Positions 7,530 through 15,548 of a stretch of DNA of 24,587 nt are shown here, one piece after another. Positions within the stretch are counted from its first letter, which is position 1. Each line of letters begins with the position of its first letter. Location of the stretch: positions 1 through 24,587 of the forward strand of contig JAZQQG010000009.1 in the NCBI GenBank assembly GCA_045628945.1, in the 5' to 3' direction. A model generated the notes under the pieces. That model was not told the DNA's origin. It saw only the letters and a list, made by a program, of their open reading frames with translations, and searched no databases. A program made the translations under genes and the position numbers. This stretch comes from RGIG4034 sp045628945. GTDB taxonomy: Bacteria > Bacillota > Clostridia > Lachnospirales > Lachnospiraceae.

Positions 7530-8578
7530 TGAAACCTCAGTTTGCTATTATGGATGTTACCTGTCGGGATGGAAGTTATATTAATAATTTTCAGATTTCC
7601 ACGATAGAACAAAAGAACATATGCCAAGGTCTGCAGAAATTGGGCTATCACTATACAGAAATTGGCCATGGAATGGGTATTGGAGCATACCGCACCAGAA
7701 AAGCTTTACACACCGATGAAGAATATTTATGTTGCGCTGCTGAACATATGCAAAATATCCATTATGGAGTATTCTGCATTCCCGGAATTGCAACGCTGGA
7801 TGATGTTCGTTTGGCTGCAGATTATGGATGCAACTTCATCCGTATTGGATGTAATGTGGAGGATATTGATAAGACCGAGCAGCATATCAAATTGGCAAAG
7901 CGTTTGGGAATGCGTGTAATGTCGAATTATATGAAGTCGTATGCCTCTACCGAAGAGGAATTTCAAACTGCGGTAAAAAAGTCAGAAGCTTGGGGAAGCG
8001 ATACCATATATATCGTAGATTCTGCCGGAAGTATGATGCCTTACGATGTCGATAAGTACTATGAGGCCATCAAAAAAGTGAGTCAGCTGAAGGTTGGTTT
8101 CCACGGACATGATAATATAGGAATGGCATTACAAAACAGTCTGCGTGCTGTGGAATTGGGTATTGATTATATTGATTGTTCTTTGCAAAAATTGGGGCGG
8201 AGTGCAGGCAATACTTCCCTAGAACATTTTACCATCTGCTTACAGAAGTTGGGGTATGAATTAGGGATTGATGAGATTGAGCTGTTGTTAATGAGCAAGA
8301 AATATGTTTATCCCCTTGTAAAAAACAAAGGAATTAATCCGATTGATACAGAATGCGGTATTTCAGGATTTCATAGTAGCTATTTACAAGCAATTCATAA
8401 GATATCTGCAAAATATGAAGTGAATCCCCTACAGCTTATTCGTGAATATTGCAAGTATGATCAGGTAAATATGGATGAGCAGCAAGCGGAGCAAATCGCT
8501 ATGCAATTGGAAAAAGATGCTGAAAGTGTGAATTTGGTTGATTTTAATTTTTACTTTGGCGGAGAACAACATTCTTAA
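7529..8578 (+). CDS. DRE-TIM metallolyase, 4-hydroxy-2-oxoacid aldolase-like
   Basis: A 349-aa TIM-barrel enzyme starting with GTG that shares one base with the preceding stop codon. The DRE-TIM signature reads DVTCRDG (9-15; D9, R13, D14), followed by IGHGMGIG (45-52), VDSAGSMMP (163-171), the metal-binding HGH pair H192/H194, and LGRSAGNTSLE (222-232). The last segments match 4-hydroxy-2-oxovalerate aldolase (DmpG/BphI) more than isopropylmalate synthase or HMG-CoA lyase. The family makes or breaks a carbon-carbon bond using a divalent metal, usually releasing pyruvate. The partner acylating dehydrogenase (DmpF) is absent, so the enzyme may run as an aldolase or condensing enzyme that builds the acid used by the ligase (inference). 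Confidence 0.82.
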   Translation: MKPQFAIMDVTCRDGSYINNFQISTIEQKNICQGLQKLGYHYTEIGHGMGIGAYRTRKALHTDEEYLCCAAEHMQNIHYGVFCIPGIATLDDVRLAADYGCNFIRIGCNVEDIDKTEQHIKLAKRLGMRVMSNYMKSYASTEEEFQTAVKKSEAWGSDTIYIVDSAGSMMPYDVDKYYEAIKKVSQLKVGFHGHDNIGMALQNSLRAVELGIDYIDCSLQKLGRSAGNTSLEHFTICLQKLGYELGIDEIELLLMSKKYVYPLVKNKGINPIDTECGISGFHSSYLQAIHKISAKYEVNPLQLIREYCKYDQVNMDEQQAEQIAMQLEKDAESVNLVDFNFYFGGEQHS

Positions 8579-8579
8579 G

Positions 8580-8606
8580 GGTCTGGCACTAATGCCAGAC
8601 CTTTTT
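8580..8606 (+). terminator. Intrinsic terminator closing the acylation cluster
   Basis: A perfect 9-bp GC-rich stem (8580-8588 with 8593-8601, CTAA loop) is followed by five T. It begins one base after the aldolase stop codon and separates the cluster cleanly from the arabinose operon. Confidence 0.93.
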
Positions 8607-8627
8607 CTGTTGCAATAAAAGGGTAGA

Positions 8628-8656
8628 TAGACAACAAAAGTATAGTTCGTTATAAT
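8628..8656 (+). promoter_or_regulatory. Promoter of the arabinose operon
   Basis: TAGACA (8628-8633, one mismatch to the -35 consensus) and a perfect TATAAT (8651-8656) are spaced by 17 bases. Expected start of transcription is near 8663, inside the adjacent palindrome. The leader to the ATG at 8717 is about 54 bases and contains an AAAGGA ribosome binding site. Confidence 0.75.
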
Positions 8657-8674
8657 AATACTAAAAGTATTATT
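8654..8674 (+). promoter_or_regulatory. Perfect 21-bp palindrome overlapping -10 and start: probable repressor operator
   Basis: The arms AATAATACT (8654-8662) and AGTATTATT (8666-8674) are perfect reverse complements around AAA. The site overlaps the -10 box and the predicted start point, the classical place for a repressor. No regulator gene is in the window. A GntR-type AraR or LacI-type repressor responding to arabinose is a reasonable guess. The A+T-rich hairpin is too weak to be a terminator. Confidence 0.6.
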
Positions 8675-8716
8675 TGCGATATTGGTGAATGCAACATATC
8701 AAGAAAGGACGATACG

Positions 8717-10219
8717 ATGTTCAAATATTACATCAACCCCAACAACAAAAAGGGCCACATTAACAAAGAACTTCAGGGACATTTTTCTGAGCACCTCGGA
8801 AGATGTATCTATGAGGGAATCTACGTGGGAGAGGACTCTCCGATTCCGAACACAAACGGTATGCGTAATGATGTGGTTGAGGCACTTCGGAAGCTTCAGG
8901 TTCCCGTGCTTCGCTGGCCGGGAGGTTGCTTTGCAGACGAGTACCATTGGAAGGACGGTATCGGTCCCAAGGAAAAGAGAAAGAAAATGATTAACACCCA
9001 TTGGGGTGGCGTTGTAGAGGATAATTCCTTCGGTACCCACGAATTCATGGAGTTGTGTCGTCAGCTTGGCTGTAAGACCTATGTGAATGGAAATGTCGGT
9101 AGCGGAACCGTTCAGGAAATGAGCGAGTGGGTAGAATATATGACCTTCAACGGAATTTCCCCGATGGCGGATCTTCGTAAGGCGAACGGACATGAAGAAC
9201 CCTGGGTGGTAGATTATTTTGGTGTCGGTAACGAGAACTGGGGATGTGGCGGCAATATGCTTCCTGAGTATTATGCGAATCTCTATCGCCGTTATCAGAC
9301 CTATGTACGTAACTACGACGGAGAGCATCCGATCAAAAAGATTTGCTGCGGACCCAATGCGGACGATTATGAGTGGTGCGATACCGTGATGAAGACGACT
9401 CATCGTAATGCCGGCGGTGCACATGGCTTTATGGATGGTCTGTCTCTCCATTATTACACGGTTCCGAATGATTGGGACCACAAGGGAAGTGCGACGGATT
9501 TCGATGAGAAAGAGTGGTATCGTACGCTCAACAAGACTCTCTACATGGAGAAGCTCATCGAAGGTCATGCCGCGGTTATGGATAAGTATGACAAAAACCA
9601 TCAGATTGGTATCTGCATTGATGAGTGGGGTACCTGGTATGACTGTGAGCCCGGAACGAATCCCGGCTTCTTATATCAGCAGAACACGATGCGAGATGCT
9701 TTGGTGGCAGCAATCAACTTAAATATGTTCAACAAGCACTGCGATCGCGTAAAGATGGCGAATATTGCCCAGATGGTAAATGTTCTTCAGGCTGTTATTT
9801 TAACGGAGGGAGAGCAGATGATTCTTACTCCGACCTATCATGCCTTTGACCTGTACAAGGTACATCAGGAGAACGACCTGGTGGATAGCTATCTGGAGAC
9901 AAAGATGATCGGTATCGAGAAGGAATATCAGGTTCCGAACCTGTCTGAGTCCGTATCGGTGGATGCAGAGGGTAAACTGCATATCACGATGACGAATCTC
10001 TCCATTGAAGAGGATTATGAAATTGAGACTCTTCTGGCTGATGTTAAGGTCACCGATGTGTCCGGAGAGATTTTAGCCGGTGAGATGAATGCACACAATA
10101 CCTTCGAAAATCCGAACTGTGTTCATACGGCTTCCTATGAGGGCGCGAAGGCAGACGGTAATAAGCTGAGCTTCGTAATTCCGAAGAACAGCGTTCTTCA
10201 TCTTGTCGTAACCGTATAA
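8717..10219 (+). CDS. abfA: Intracellular α-L-arabinofuranosidase, family GH51
   Basis: A 500-aa enzyme of normal GH51 length without a signal peptide, so it acts in the cytoplasm on imported arabino-oligosaccharides and releases L-arabinose. The GH51 catalytic pair is clear: general acid/base E173 in FGVGNENWGCGG (168-179) and nucleophile E303 in CIDEWGTWYD (300-309). VLRWPGGCFADEYHW (64-78) is the usual conserved N-terminal segment. The C-terminal ~130 residues form the β-domain. First gene of the operon with a pentulose kinase 33 bases downstream and araD after that, so hydrolysis feeds directly into arabinose catabolism. Regulation is probably by the palindrome upstream. Confidence 0.95.
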   Translation: MFKYYINPNNKKGHINKELQGHFSEHLGRCIYEGIYVGEDSPIPNTNGMRNDVVEALRKLQVPVLRWPGGCFADEYHWKDGIGPKEKRKKMINTHWGGVVEDNSFGTHEFMELCRQLGCKTYVNGNVGSGTVQEMSEWVEYMTFNGISPMADLRKANGHEEPWVVDYFGVGNENWGCGGNMLPEYYANLYRRYQTYVRNYDGEHPIKKICCGPNADDYEWCDTVMKTTHRNAGGAHGFMDGLSLHYYTVPNDWDHKGSATDFDEKEWYRTLNKTLYMEKLIEGHAAVMDKYDKNHQIGICIDEWGTWYDCEPGTNPGFLYQQNTMRDALVAAINLNMFNKHCDRVKMANIAQMVNVLQAVILTEGEQMILTPTYHAFDLYKVHQENDLVDSYLETKMIGIEKEYQVPNLSESVSVDAEGKLHITMTNLSIEEDYEIETLLADVKVTDVSGEILAGEMNAHNTFENPNCVHTASYEGAKADGNKLSFVIPKNSVLHLVVTV

Positions 10220-10252
10220 TCAACAGTCGTTGCACAAAAGGAGATGTTCTAC

Positions 10253-11914
10253 ATGACGCTTGAGGCAGCAGTTAAAGAAATAGAACAAGGACAGACGAGC
10301 CTGGGAATTGAACTGGGTTCGACGCGTATCAAAGCCGTTGTAATCGGAAGTGATTACACGGTGCTTGCCAGTGGTTCTCACGGATGGGAGAATCGTTTGG
10401 AGAATCATATCTGGACCTACTCGCTGGAGGATATCTGGGGTGGACTTCAGGCTTGCTATGCCGATCTGAAAAAGAACATTCAGGCCACGTATGGGGTTAC
10501 GCCGAAGACGTACCGTGCGATGGGCTTTTCTGCAATGATGCATGGTTATATGGCGTTCAACGAAGCAGGGGACCTTCTGGTTCCGTTCCGTACCTGGCGA
10601 AATACCATGACAGGGGAGGCCAGTGCGGCTCTTACGAAGGAGTTTGATTATCCGATTCCGCAGAGATGGAGTATCGCACATCTCTATCAGGCGATTTTAA
10701 ACGAGGAGCCCCATGTGAAGGAGATATCCTTTTTTACGACGTTAGCAGGCTATGTGCATTGGAAACTGACCGGCAGGAAGATTCTGGGTGTCGGTGAGGC
10801 CTCCGGTATGTTCCCGATTGATCGGAAGACCGGGCAGTTTAATGTGGCAATGATTGAGAAGTTTGATCGGTTGGTGAGCGGTAGAGCGGACAAGATTCCC
10901 TGGAAGCTTGCCGATATACTTCCCGCTGTTGTAAGTGCCGGTACAGAAGCCGGTGTACTGACGGAAGAGGGCGCTCGTCTTTTGGACCCTGCGGGTGATC
11001 TGCAGGCCGGTGTTCTTCTCTGTCCTCCGGAGGGAGATGCGGGGACCGGAATGGTGGCAACCAATGCGGTTGCGGTCGGCACCGGAAATACCTCTGCGGG
11101 TACCAGTGTATTTACGATGGTCGTTTTAGAGAAGGAGCTGTCGTCCGTTTATGAACAATTGGATCTTGTGACCACGCCGGCCGGCGATCTGGTGGCGATG
11201 GTGCACTGCAATAACTGTACGTCGGATTTGAATGCCTGGGTTGGCCTTTTCCGGGAGTGCTTATCCTCTTTTGGGTGCAAACCGGATGTGGAGGAACTCT
11301 ATGGAGTGCTCTACCGACAAGCGTTGTTGGGAGATATGGATTGTGGCGGACTTCTTGCCTATAACTATTTCTCCGGTGAGCATGTGGTCGGACTCAACGA
11401 GGGACGTCCTTTGTTTGTCCGCAAGCCGGATGCAACGATGAACCTGGCCAACTTTATGCGAACCCATTTGTATTCCGCGCTGGGAGCGCTGAAGGTGGGC
11501 CTGGATATTTTGATCAAAAAAGAAAATGTTACCATCACCCGTATGATGGGTCACGGCGGACTCTATAAGACACCGGAGGTCGGTCAAAGAATTACGGCGG
11601 CGGCCATGAATGCGCCTGTATCCGTAATGGAAACGGCCGGGGAAGGCGGTGCCTGGGGAATGGCACTTTTAGCGGCGTATTGTGCAGAGCAAGCGGGTCA
11701 GAAGGCCGGTTTTGAGGCTGCCTCGAAGGAGAGCATTACCTGTGGCATGCCGGCGCCGGAGAGTCTGGAGGAATTCCTGGATCGAAGAGTCTTTGCCGGA
11801 ATGGCACAGACTACCCTTCTGCCGGATCCGGAGGATGTGAAGGGCTTTGATGCTTTTATGGAGACCTATCGCAAGGGTCTTGCCATTGAAAAGGCGGCAG
11901 TAGAGAATCTGTAG
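10253..11914 (+). CDS. FGGY-family carbohydrate kinase, probable L-ribulokinase (or xylulokinase)
   Basis: A 553-aa FGGY sugar kinase. ATG 10253 is preferred because AAGGAG lies 9 bases before it; ATG 10244 sits directly against that site. The N-terminal nucleotide-binding segment SLGIELGSTRIKAVV (16-30), the RTWRNTM region, the GTGNTSAGTS segment in the middle and the C-terminal MMGHGGLYKTPEVGQ stretch match the actin-like kinase fold. Position between an arabinofuranosidase and ribulose-5-phosphate 4-epimerase makes L-ribulose the likely substrate, giving L-ribulose-5-phosphate. Sequence alone does not exclude a xylulokinase, and this subfamily is usually annotated only as FGGY kinase. The isomerase araA is not in the window. 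Confidence 0.85.
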   Translation: MTLEAAVKEIEQGQTSLGIELGSTRIKAVVIGSDYTVLASGSHGWENRLENHIWTYSLEDIWGGLQACYADLKKNIQATYGVTPKTYRAMGFSAMMHGYMAFNEAGDLLVPFRTWRNTMTGEASAALTKEFDYPIPQRWSIAHLYQAILNEEPHVKEISFFTTLAGYVHWKLTGRKILGVGEASGMFPIDRKTGQFNVAMIEKFDRLVSGRADKIPWKLADILPAVVSAGTEAGVLTEEGARLLDPAGDLQAGVLLCPPEGDAGTGMVATNAVAVGTGNTSAGTSVFTMVVLEKELSSVYEQLDLVTTPAGDLVAMVHCNNCTSDLNAWVGLFRECLSSFGCKPDVEELYGVLYRQALLGDMDCGGLLAYNYFSGEHVVGLNEGRPLFVRKPDATMNLANFMRTHLYSALGALKVGLDILIKKENVTITRMMGHGGLYKTPEVGQRITAAAMNAPVSVMETAGEGGAWGMALLAAYCAEQAGQKAGFEAASKESITCGMPAPESLEEFLDRRVFAGMAQTTLLPDPEDVKGFDAFMETYRKGLAIEKAAVENL

Positions 11915-11944
11915 TCGGAGTGTCCAAAGGAACGGAGGCATCGT

Positions 11945-12643
11945 ATGTTAGAGGAATTGAAACGCAAAGTATATGAAGCCAATATGCTTCTTCCGAAGCA
12001 CAAGCTGGTGACGTTTACCTGGGGAAATGTCAGCGAGATTGATGAGGAGAGTGGTCTTTTCATCATTAAGCCGAGCGGAGTACCGTATGAGGAGTTAAAG
12101 CCGCAGGATATGGTGGTTATGGACCTTGAGGGCAATAAGGTGGAGGGGCGGTACAATCCGTCCTCCGATACGGCAACCCATTTAGAGATCTATAAGGCTT
12201 TTCCGCAGATCGGTGGAATCGTACATACCCACTCGAGCTGGGCAACCAGTTGGGCACAGGCGGGGCGTAGTATTCCCTGCTACGGAACGACGCATGCGGA
12301 TTACATCTACGGGGAGGTTCCCTGTCTTCGATGCCTGACAAAGGCGGAGATTGAGGAAGCCTATGAGACCAATACCGGCCGATTGATCGTAGAGGAGTTT
12401 ACCGCAAGAGGACTTGATGTTGAAGCGGTTCCCGGTTGTTTATGTAAGAATCATGGTCCCTTTGTCTGGGGGAAGGACTCCATGGCAGCGGTGCACAATG
12501 CGGTAGTGCTGGAAGAGGTGGCGAAGATGGCGGCCAGAACCGAGATGATTAATCCAGAGGTTCGTCCCGCACCGCAGGAGTTGCAGGATAAGCATTACTA
12601 CCGCAAGCATGGAGCGGGCGCCTATTACGGGCAGTCCAAATAA
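11945..12643 (+). CDS. araD: L-ribulose-5-phosphate 4-epimerase
   Basis: A 232-aa class II aldolase-fold enzyme that converts L-ribulose-5-phosphate to D-xylulose-5-phosphate. Zinc ligands H94 and H96 (HTHSSWAT) and H170 (KNHGPF) are present, and D75 in the NPSSDTATH segment corresponds to the catalytic Asp of the E. coli enzyme. Phosphate-binding TWGNVS (25-30) and KPSG (42-45) are also intact. GGAGGC-like ribosome binding site upstream. The last enzymatic step of the arabinose set; no terminator follows, and the next small gene begins 39 bases on. Confidence 0.96.
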   Translation: MLEELKRKVYEANMLLPKHKLVTFTWGNVSEIDEESGLFIIKPSGVPYEELKPQDMVVMDLEGNKVEGRYNPSSDTATHLEIYKAFPQIGGIVHTHSSWATSWAQAGRSIPCYGTTHADYIYGEVPCLRCLTKAEIEEAYETNTGRLIVEEFTARGLDVEAVPGCLCKNHGPFVWGKDSMAAVHNAVVLEEVAKMAARTEMINPEVRPAPQELQDKHYYRKHGAGAYYGQSK

Positions 12644-12682
12644 GCATTTGCTTCGCACAGCGATAGCGCGGGGAACGTGGAG

Positions 12683-12958
12683 ATGTCTGAGAGTGATAAG
12701 TCCCTCGGAGAGAACCTCCGGGTCTGCAAACGGTGTCTCTTATTCGAGGCAAACGAGCAGGAATATCAAGAGAAAATTGCACGGATTCTGAATGCGATGA
12801 AGCCGCAGGAGAAGGTGGATTCGAAACGCATGGAAGCGCGGCTCCTTCTATGCAAGGAGTGCGAGAAGTTAAACAGGGGAACCTGTGTTGCCTGCGGTTG
12901 CTTCGTGGAATTGCGAAGTGCCCTGAAGGACGGACACTGTCCCTATAAGAAATGGTAG
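12683..12958 (+). CDS. Small Cys-rich protein (DUF6171-like), possible zinc binding
   Basis: A 91-aa protein with four cysteine clusters: CKRC near the N-terminus, CKEC in the middle, CVACGC and a final C. These could bind one or two zinc ions. The middle is charged and helical. I prefer ATG 12683, with GGGGA 8 bases upstream; a GTG at 12677 is too close to that site. Similar short proteins are common in Lachnospiraceae and annotated only as DUF6171, and I do not know a function. It starts shortly after araD and ends nine bases before the membrane protein gene, so it may be co-transcribed with both. Confidence 0.65.
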   Translation: MSESDKSLGENLRVCKRCLLFEANEQEYQEKIARILNAMKPQEKVDSKRMEARLLLCKECEKLNRGTCVACGCFVELRSALKDGHCPYKKW

Positions 12959-12967
12959 GAAAGAAAC

Positions 12968-14737
12968 ATGTCACGACGTAAGGCGAGACCGGTTAAAAAG
13001 CATATATTGTTTACGGAGCTTCTGTTTCCGGTCATGATCGTTCTGCTTCCGTTAATCGGGGTATGGAGAGGGGTCGGTCTTGCGGATACGACGGTAAGTA
13101 TGTTGGGGTATCTTCACCCGGAGAAGCTGTCGCCCTTCTGGGATTATGGTTATTTCTACTCGAATCTGTTGGGCCACCTGTTCTCAAAACTGCCAAGCGG
13201 CAATATGCTCGTGGTGATGAACTTCTTATGTGCGACAATTCCGGCCTTCTCCGGATTGATTGCATACTTTTTTGCCCGGAAATACATGGAAGATTTCGTG
13301 GCATTTCTGGGTGTATGGGGAGCGATGTGTCTGGGGTTATGCCCGGTGATTATCCTCTATAATTACCTAACCTATTTCTTCATGCTGATTGCCGTTGTGC
13401 TCATTTATCAGGGGCTCGTCCGTGGCAAAAAAGCATACCTCTCCATCGCGGGCTTCGTTTTGGCACAGAATGTGTTTGTTCGCTTCCCGAATGTAATGGA
13501 AGTGCTCTTCATCGTTGTCGTCTGGTACTATTGCCTGGTGAACTGTGTGCGTGCACGCGAAGGCTTAAGATTGACGCTTCGCTGTGTCATCGGATATGCG
13601 GTCGGAATTGTGACCGGTTTCGTGGTCATTTTGATTACGAGAGGAACCCTGGCAGGCTTTTTTACGATGATTCATGACGTGATTTTTATCTCCGACAGCA
13701 GCGCCGGCTATTCGGTTTCGGATATGATTGTGGCAACGATTCGTAATTATATTCTGCCGTATAAGTTTGAGGCTGTGATGCTTCTTATGATGCTTGCGGG
13801 CGGTGTGGTAAGTCACTTCCTGGGCAAAATCCGAAGCAGTAAGCCCTTGTTGGTCTTCAAGTTTGTTTGCATCCTTGCAAGTCTGGCACTGCTAATCTGG
13901 TTTGGCATGCGTGAGTTGTACGATTTTGATTATAACGGGTATACGCCTTTTAATAAAATGGCAATTATTCTGATTACGGTGATCTGGGTTGTGTTGCTTA
14001 GTGTCCTCGCAAAGTGGAACGGTGACCCGAATGCCAAGGTAATGGCACTGATGATTGCGATGATTCTGTTGATTACCCCCTTGGGAAGCAACAACGGAAT
14101 CTATCCGGTGATCAACAACCTGTTGATTCCGCTTCCGTTCCTGCTCGGTTGGTGGAGAGAATGGTGTCAGCGGGATACACGCAATTTCTGGGTTCCGACC
14201 CGAATCGGTCTGACCATTTTTGCGATGTTTTTGCTGTTCCAGGCCAATGCCTTTAAGGTCAACTTTACTTTTGGAGACTATGATGATGCCGAATCGCCGC
14301 GAAATACGGTAGTTACGGGATTGGGAAATATTGATGGCATGTGGACGCGTAAGGCCAGAGTGGAAGAACTTCAGTCTCTTCGCGCCAGTGTGGACAGTCT
14401 CTGTGAAAAAGAGGATCGGATTCTTGTTTACGGGAATATTGCAGGACTGTATTATGTGCTGGATCGCGATTGTCCGACCAGCGATTACTGGACGGTTCTG
14501 AATACGAACTCCGCCAAGCGTCTGAAAAAGGATCTTGAGAAACTTGACGCCGATACCTGCCCGGTATTTATTCTTGGTCGAAATCAGTATTTGGAGTACA
14601 CCGATACGACGGCGGTCATGATGAACGAAACGGATTATGAGAAGCGCATGCTTCTTTGGAATTATGTAAAAGAGCATCATTATCGCTACATTGATACCAT
14701 TGGTGAGTTTGTTATTTACGCGTATATGGGTGAATAG
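12968..14737 (+). CDS. Multi-spanning membrane protein, GT-C glycosyltransferase-like
   Basis: A 589-aa protein with about ten or eleven hydrophobic helices between residues 12 and 425, and a soluble C-terminal region of roughly 160 residues. The first loop carries an ADTTVSM segment and aromatic-rich residues before the second helix, the layout of GT-C lipid-linked-sugar glycosyltransferases, where an acidic residue in loop 1 is catalytic. D40 is a candidate. The C-terminal part (VYGNIAGLYYVLDRDCPTSD) resembles the extracytoplasmic domain of such enzymes. Not close to a named family that I recognise. It has a GGAAAG ribosome binding site, and its stop is one base before the sirtuin start. 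A role in envelope glycan assembly is inference. Confidence 0.6.
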   Translation: MSRRKARPVKKHILFTELLFPVMIVLLPLIGVWRGVGLADTTVSMLGYLHPEKLSPFWDYGYFYSNLLGHLFSKLPSGNMLVVMNFLCATIPAFSGLIAYFFARKYMEDFVAFLGVWGAMCLGLCPVIILYNYLTYFFMLIAVVLIYQGLVRGKKAYLSIAGFVLAQNVFVRFPNVMEVLFIVVVWYYCLVNCVRAREGLRLTLRCVIGYAVGIVTGFVVILITRGTLAGFFTMIHDVIFISDSSAGYSVSDMIVATIRNYILPYKFEAVMLLMMLAGGVVSHFLGKIRSSKPLLVFKFVCILASLALLIWFGMRELYDFDYNGYTPFNKMAIILITVIWVVLLSVLAKWNGDPNAKVMALMIAMILLITPLGSNNGIYPVINNLLIPLPFLLGWWREWCQRDTRNFWVPTRIGLTIFAMFLLFQANAFKVNFTFGDYDDAESPRNTVVTGLGNIDGMWTRKARVEELQSLRASVDSLCEKEDRILVYGNIAGLYYVLDRDCPTSDYWTVLNTNSAKRLKKDLEKLDADTCPVFILGRNQYLEYTDTTAVMMNETDYEKRMLLWNYVKEHHYRYIDTIGEFVIYAYMGE

Positions 14738-14738
14738 T

Positions 14739-15506
14739 ATGGACGAAAAGATCAAGCAGCTGAATGAGATGGTTCGGGAGTGCAATCATATTGTTTTTTT
14801 CGGAGGCGCAGGTGTGTCGACCGAGAGCGGAATCCCGGACTTTCGAAGTGTGGACGGGCTCTACCATCAGAAGTATGACTATCCGCCCGAAACCATTCTG
14901 TCGCATACGTTTTTTATGCGGAAACCGGAGGAATTCTATCGTTTCTATCGCGAGAAGCTGCTGGTTACCGGTATTGAGCCGAATGCCGCGCATAAGAAGC
15001 TTGCCGAACTTGAGAGGATTGGTAAGCTGGATGCGGTCGTAACGCAGAATATCGACGGCCTTCATCAGGCAGCGGGAAGCCAAAAGGTATACGAACTGCA
15101 CGGTTCCGTTCTTCGGAACTATTGTATGGATTGCCATAAGTTCTATCGTGCCGAGGACCTTTGTGAGGACGAAGGGGGAGAAACATCGGAAAAGAGGATG
15201 GCCAAAGCACTTGTTCCGCGCTGTACCTGTGGCGGAATGATTAAACCCGATGTGGTTCTGTATGAGGAAGGATTGGATGAGGAGACGCTTTCGGGCGCGA
15301 TTCAGGCGATTGCGCGAGCGGACATGCTCATCATCGGCGGAACCAGTCTGGCAGTGTATCCGGCAGCGGGACTGATTGATTATTTCCGTGGAAAGTATCT
15401 GGTGTTGGTGAATCGTTCGGCCACTGAGCGTGATACGAATGCGGATCTGGTGATTCGCGATTCCATCGGGGAAGTGTTTTCGCAGATTCAGGTGGACGAA
15501 ATATAG
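14739..15506 (+). CDS. NAD-dependent protein deacylase (sirtuin, CobB/Sir2 family)
   Basis: A 255-aa sirtuin. I take ATG 14739 as the start, one base after the previous stop; a longer frame from 14691 lies inside the membrane gene and adds non-sirtuin residues. Family signatures are complete: GGAGVSTESGIPDFR (22-36, NAD binding), TQNIDGLH (102-109), catalytic H121 in ELHGS, and zinc cysteines C129, C132, C162 and C164. The C-terminal GGTSLAVYPAAG is also typical. It removes acetyl or other acyl groups from lysines, consuming NAD+. The ribosome binding site is weak, suggesting coupling to the upstream gene. Confidence 0.95.
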   Translation: MDEKIKQLNEMVRECNHIVFFGGAGVSTESGIPDFRSVDGLYHQKYDYPPETILSHTFFMRKPEEFYRFYREKLLVTGIEPNAAHKKLAELERIGKLDAVVTQNIDGLHQAAGSQKVYELHGSVLRNYCMDCHKFYRAEDLCEDEGGETSEKRMAKALVPRCTCGGMIKPDVVLYEEGLDEETLSGAIQAIARADMLIIGGTSLAVYPAAGLIDYFRGKYLVLVNRSATERDTNADLVIRDSIGEVFSQIQVDEI

Positions 15507-15548
15507 TACGGAAAACGACCGGGTACAGACCGGAATCGAGGTAATGAG

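Noticed and set aside
594..8578. Integrative island with tRNA-Cys attachment repeats
   Set aside because: I looked for a second copy of the tRNA-Cys 3' end downstream of the AT-rich block and saw none; there is also no integrase or transposase.
8699..9601. 300-aa minus-strand open frame opposite the arabinofuranosidase gene
   Set aside because: The plus strand encodes a complete GH51 enzyme with catalytic residues; the antisense frame has no recognisable domain or start signal.
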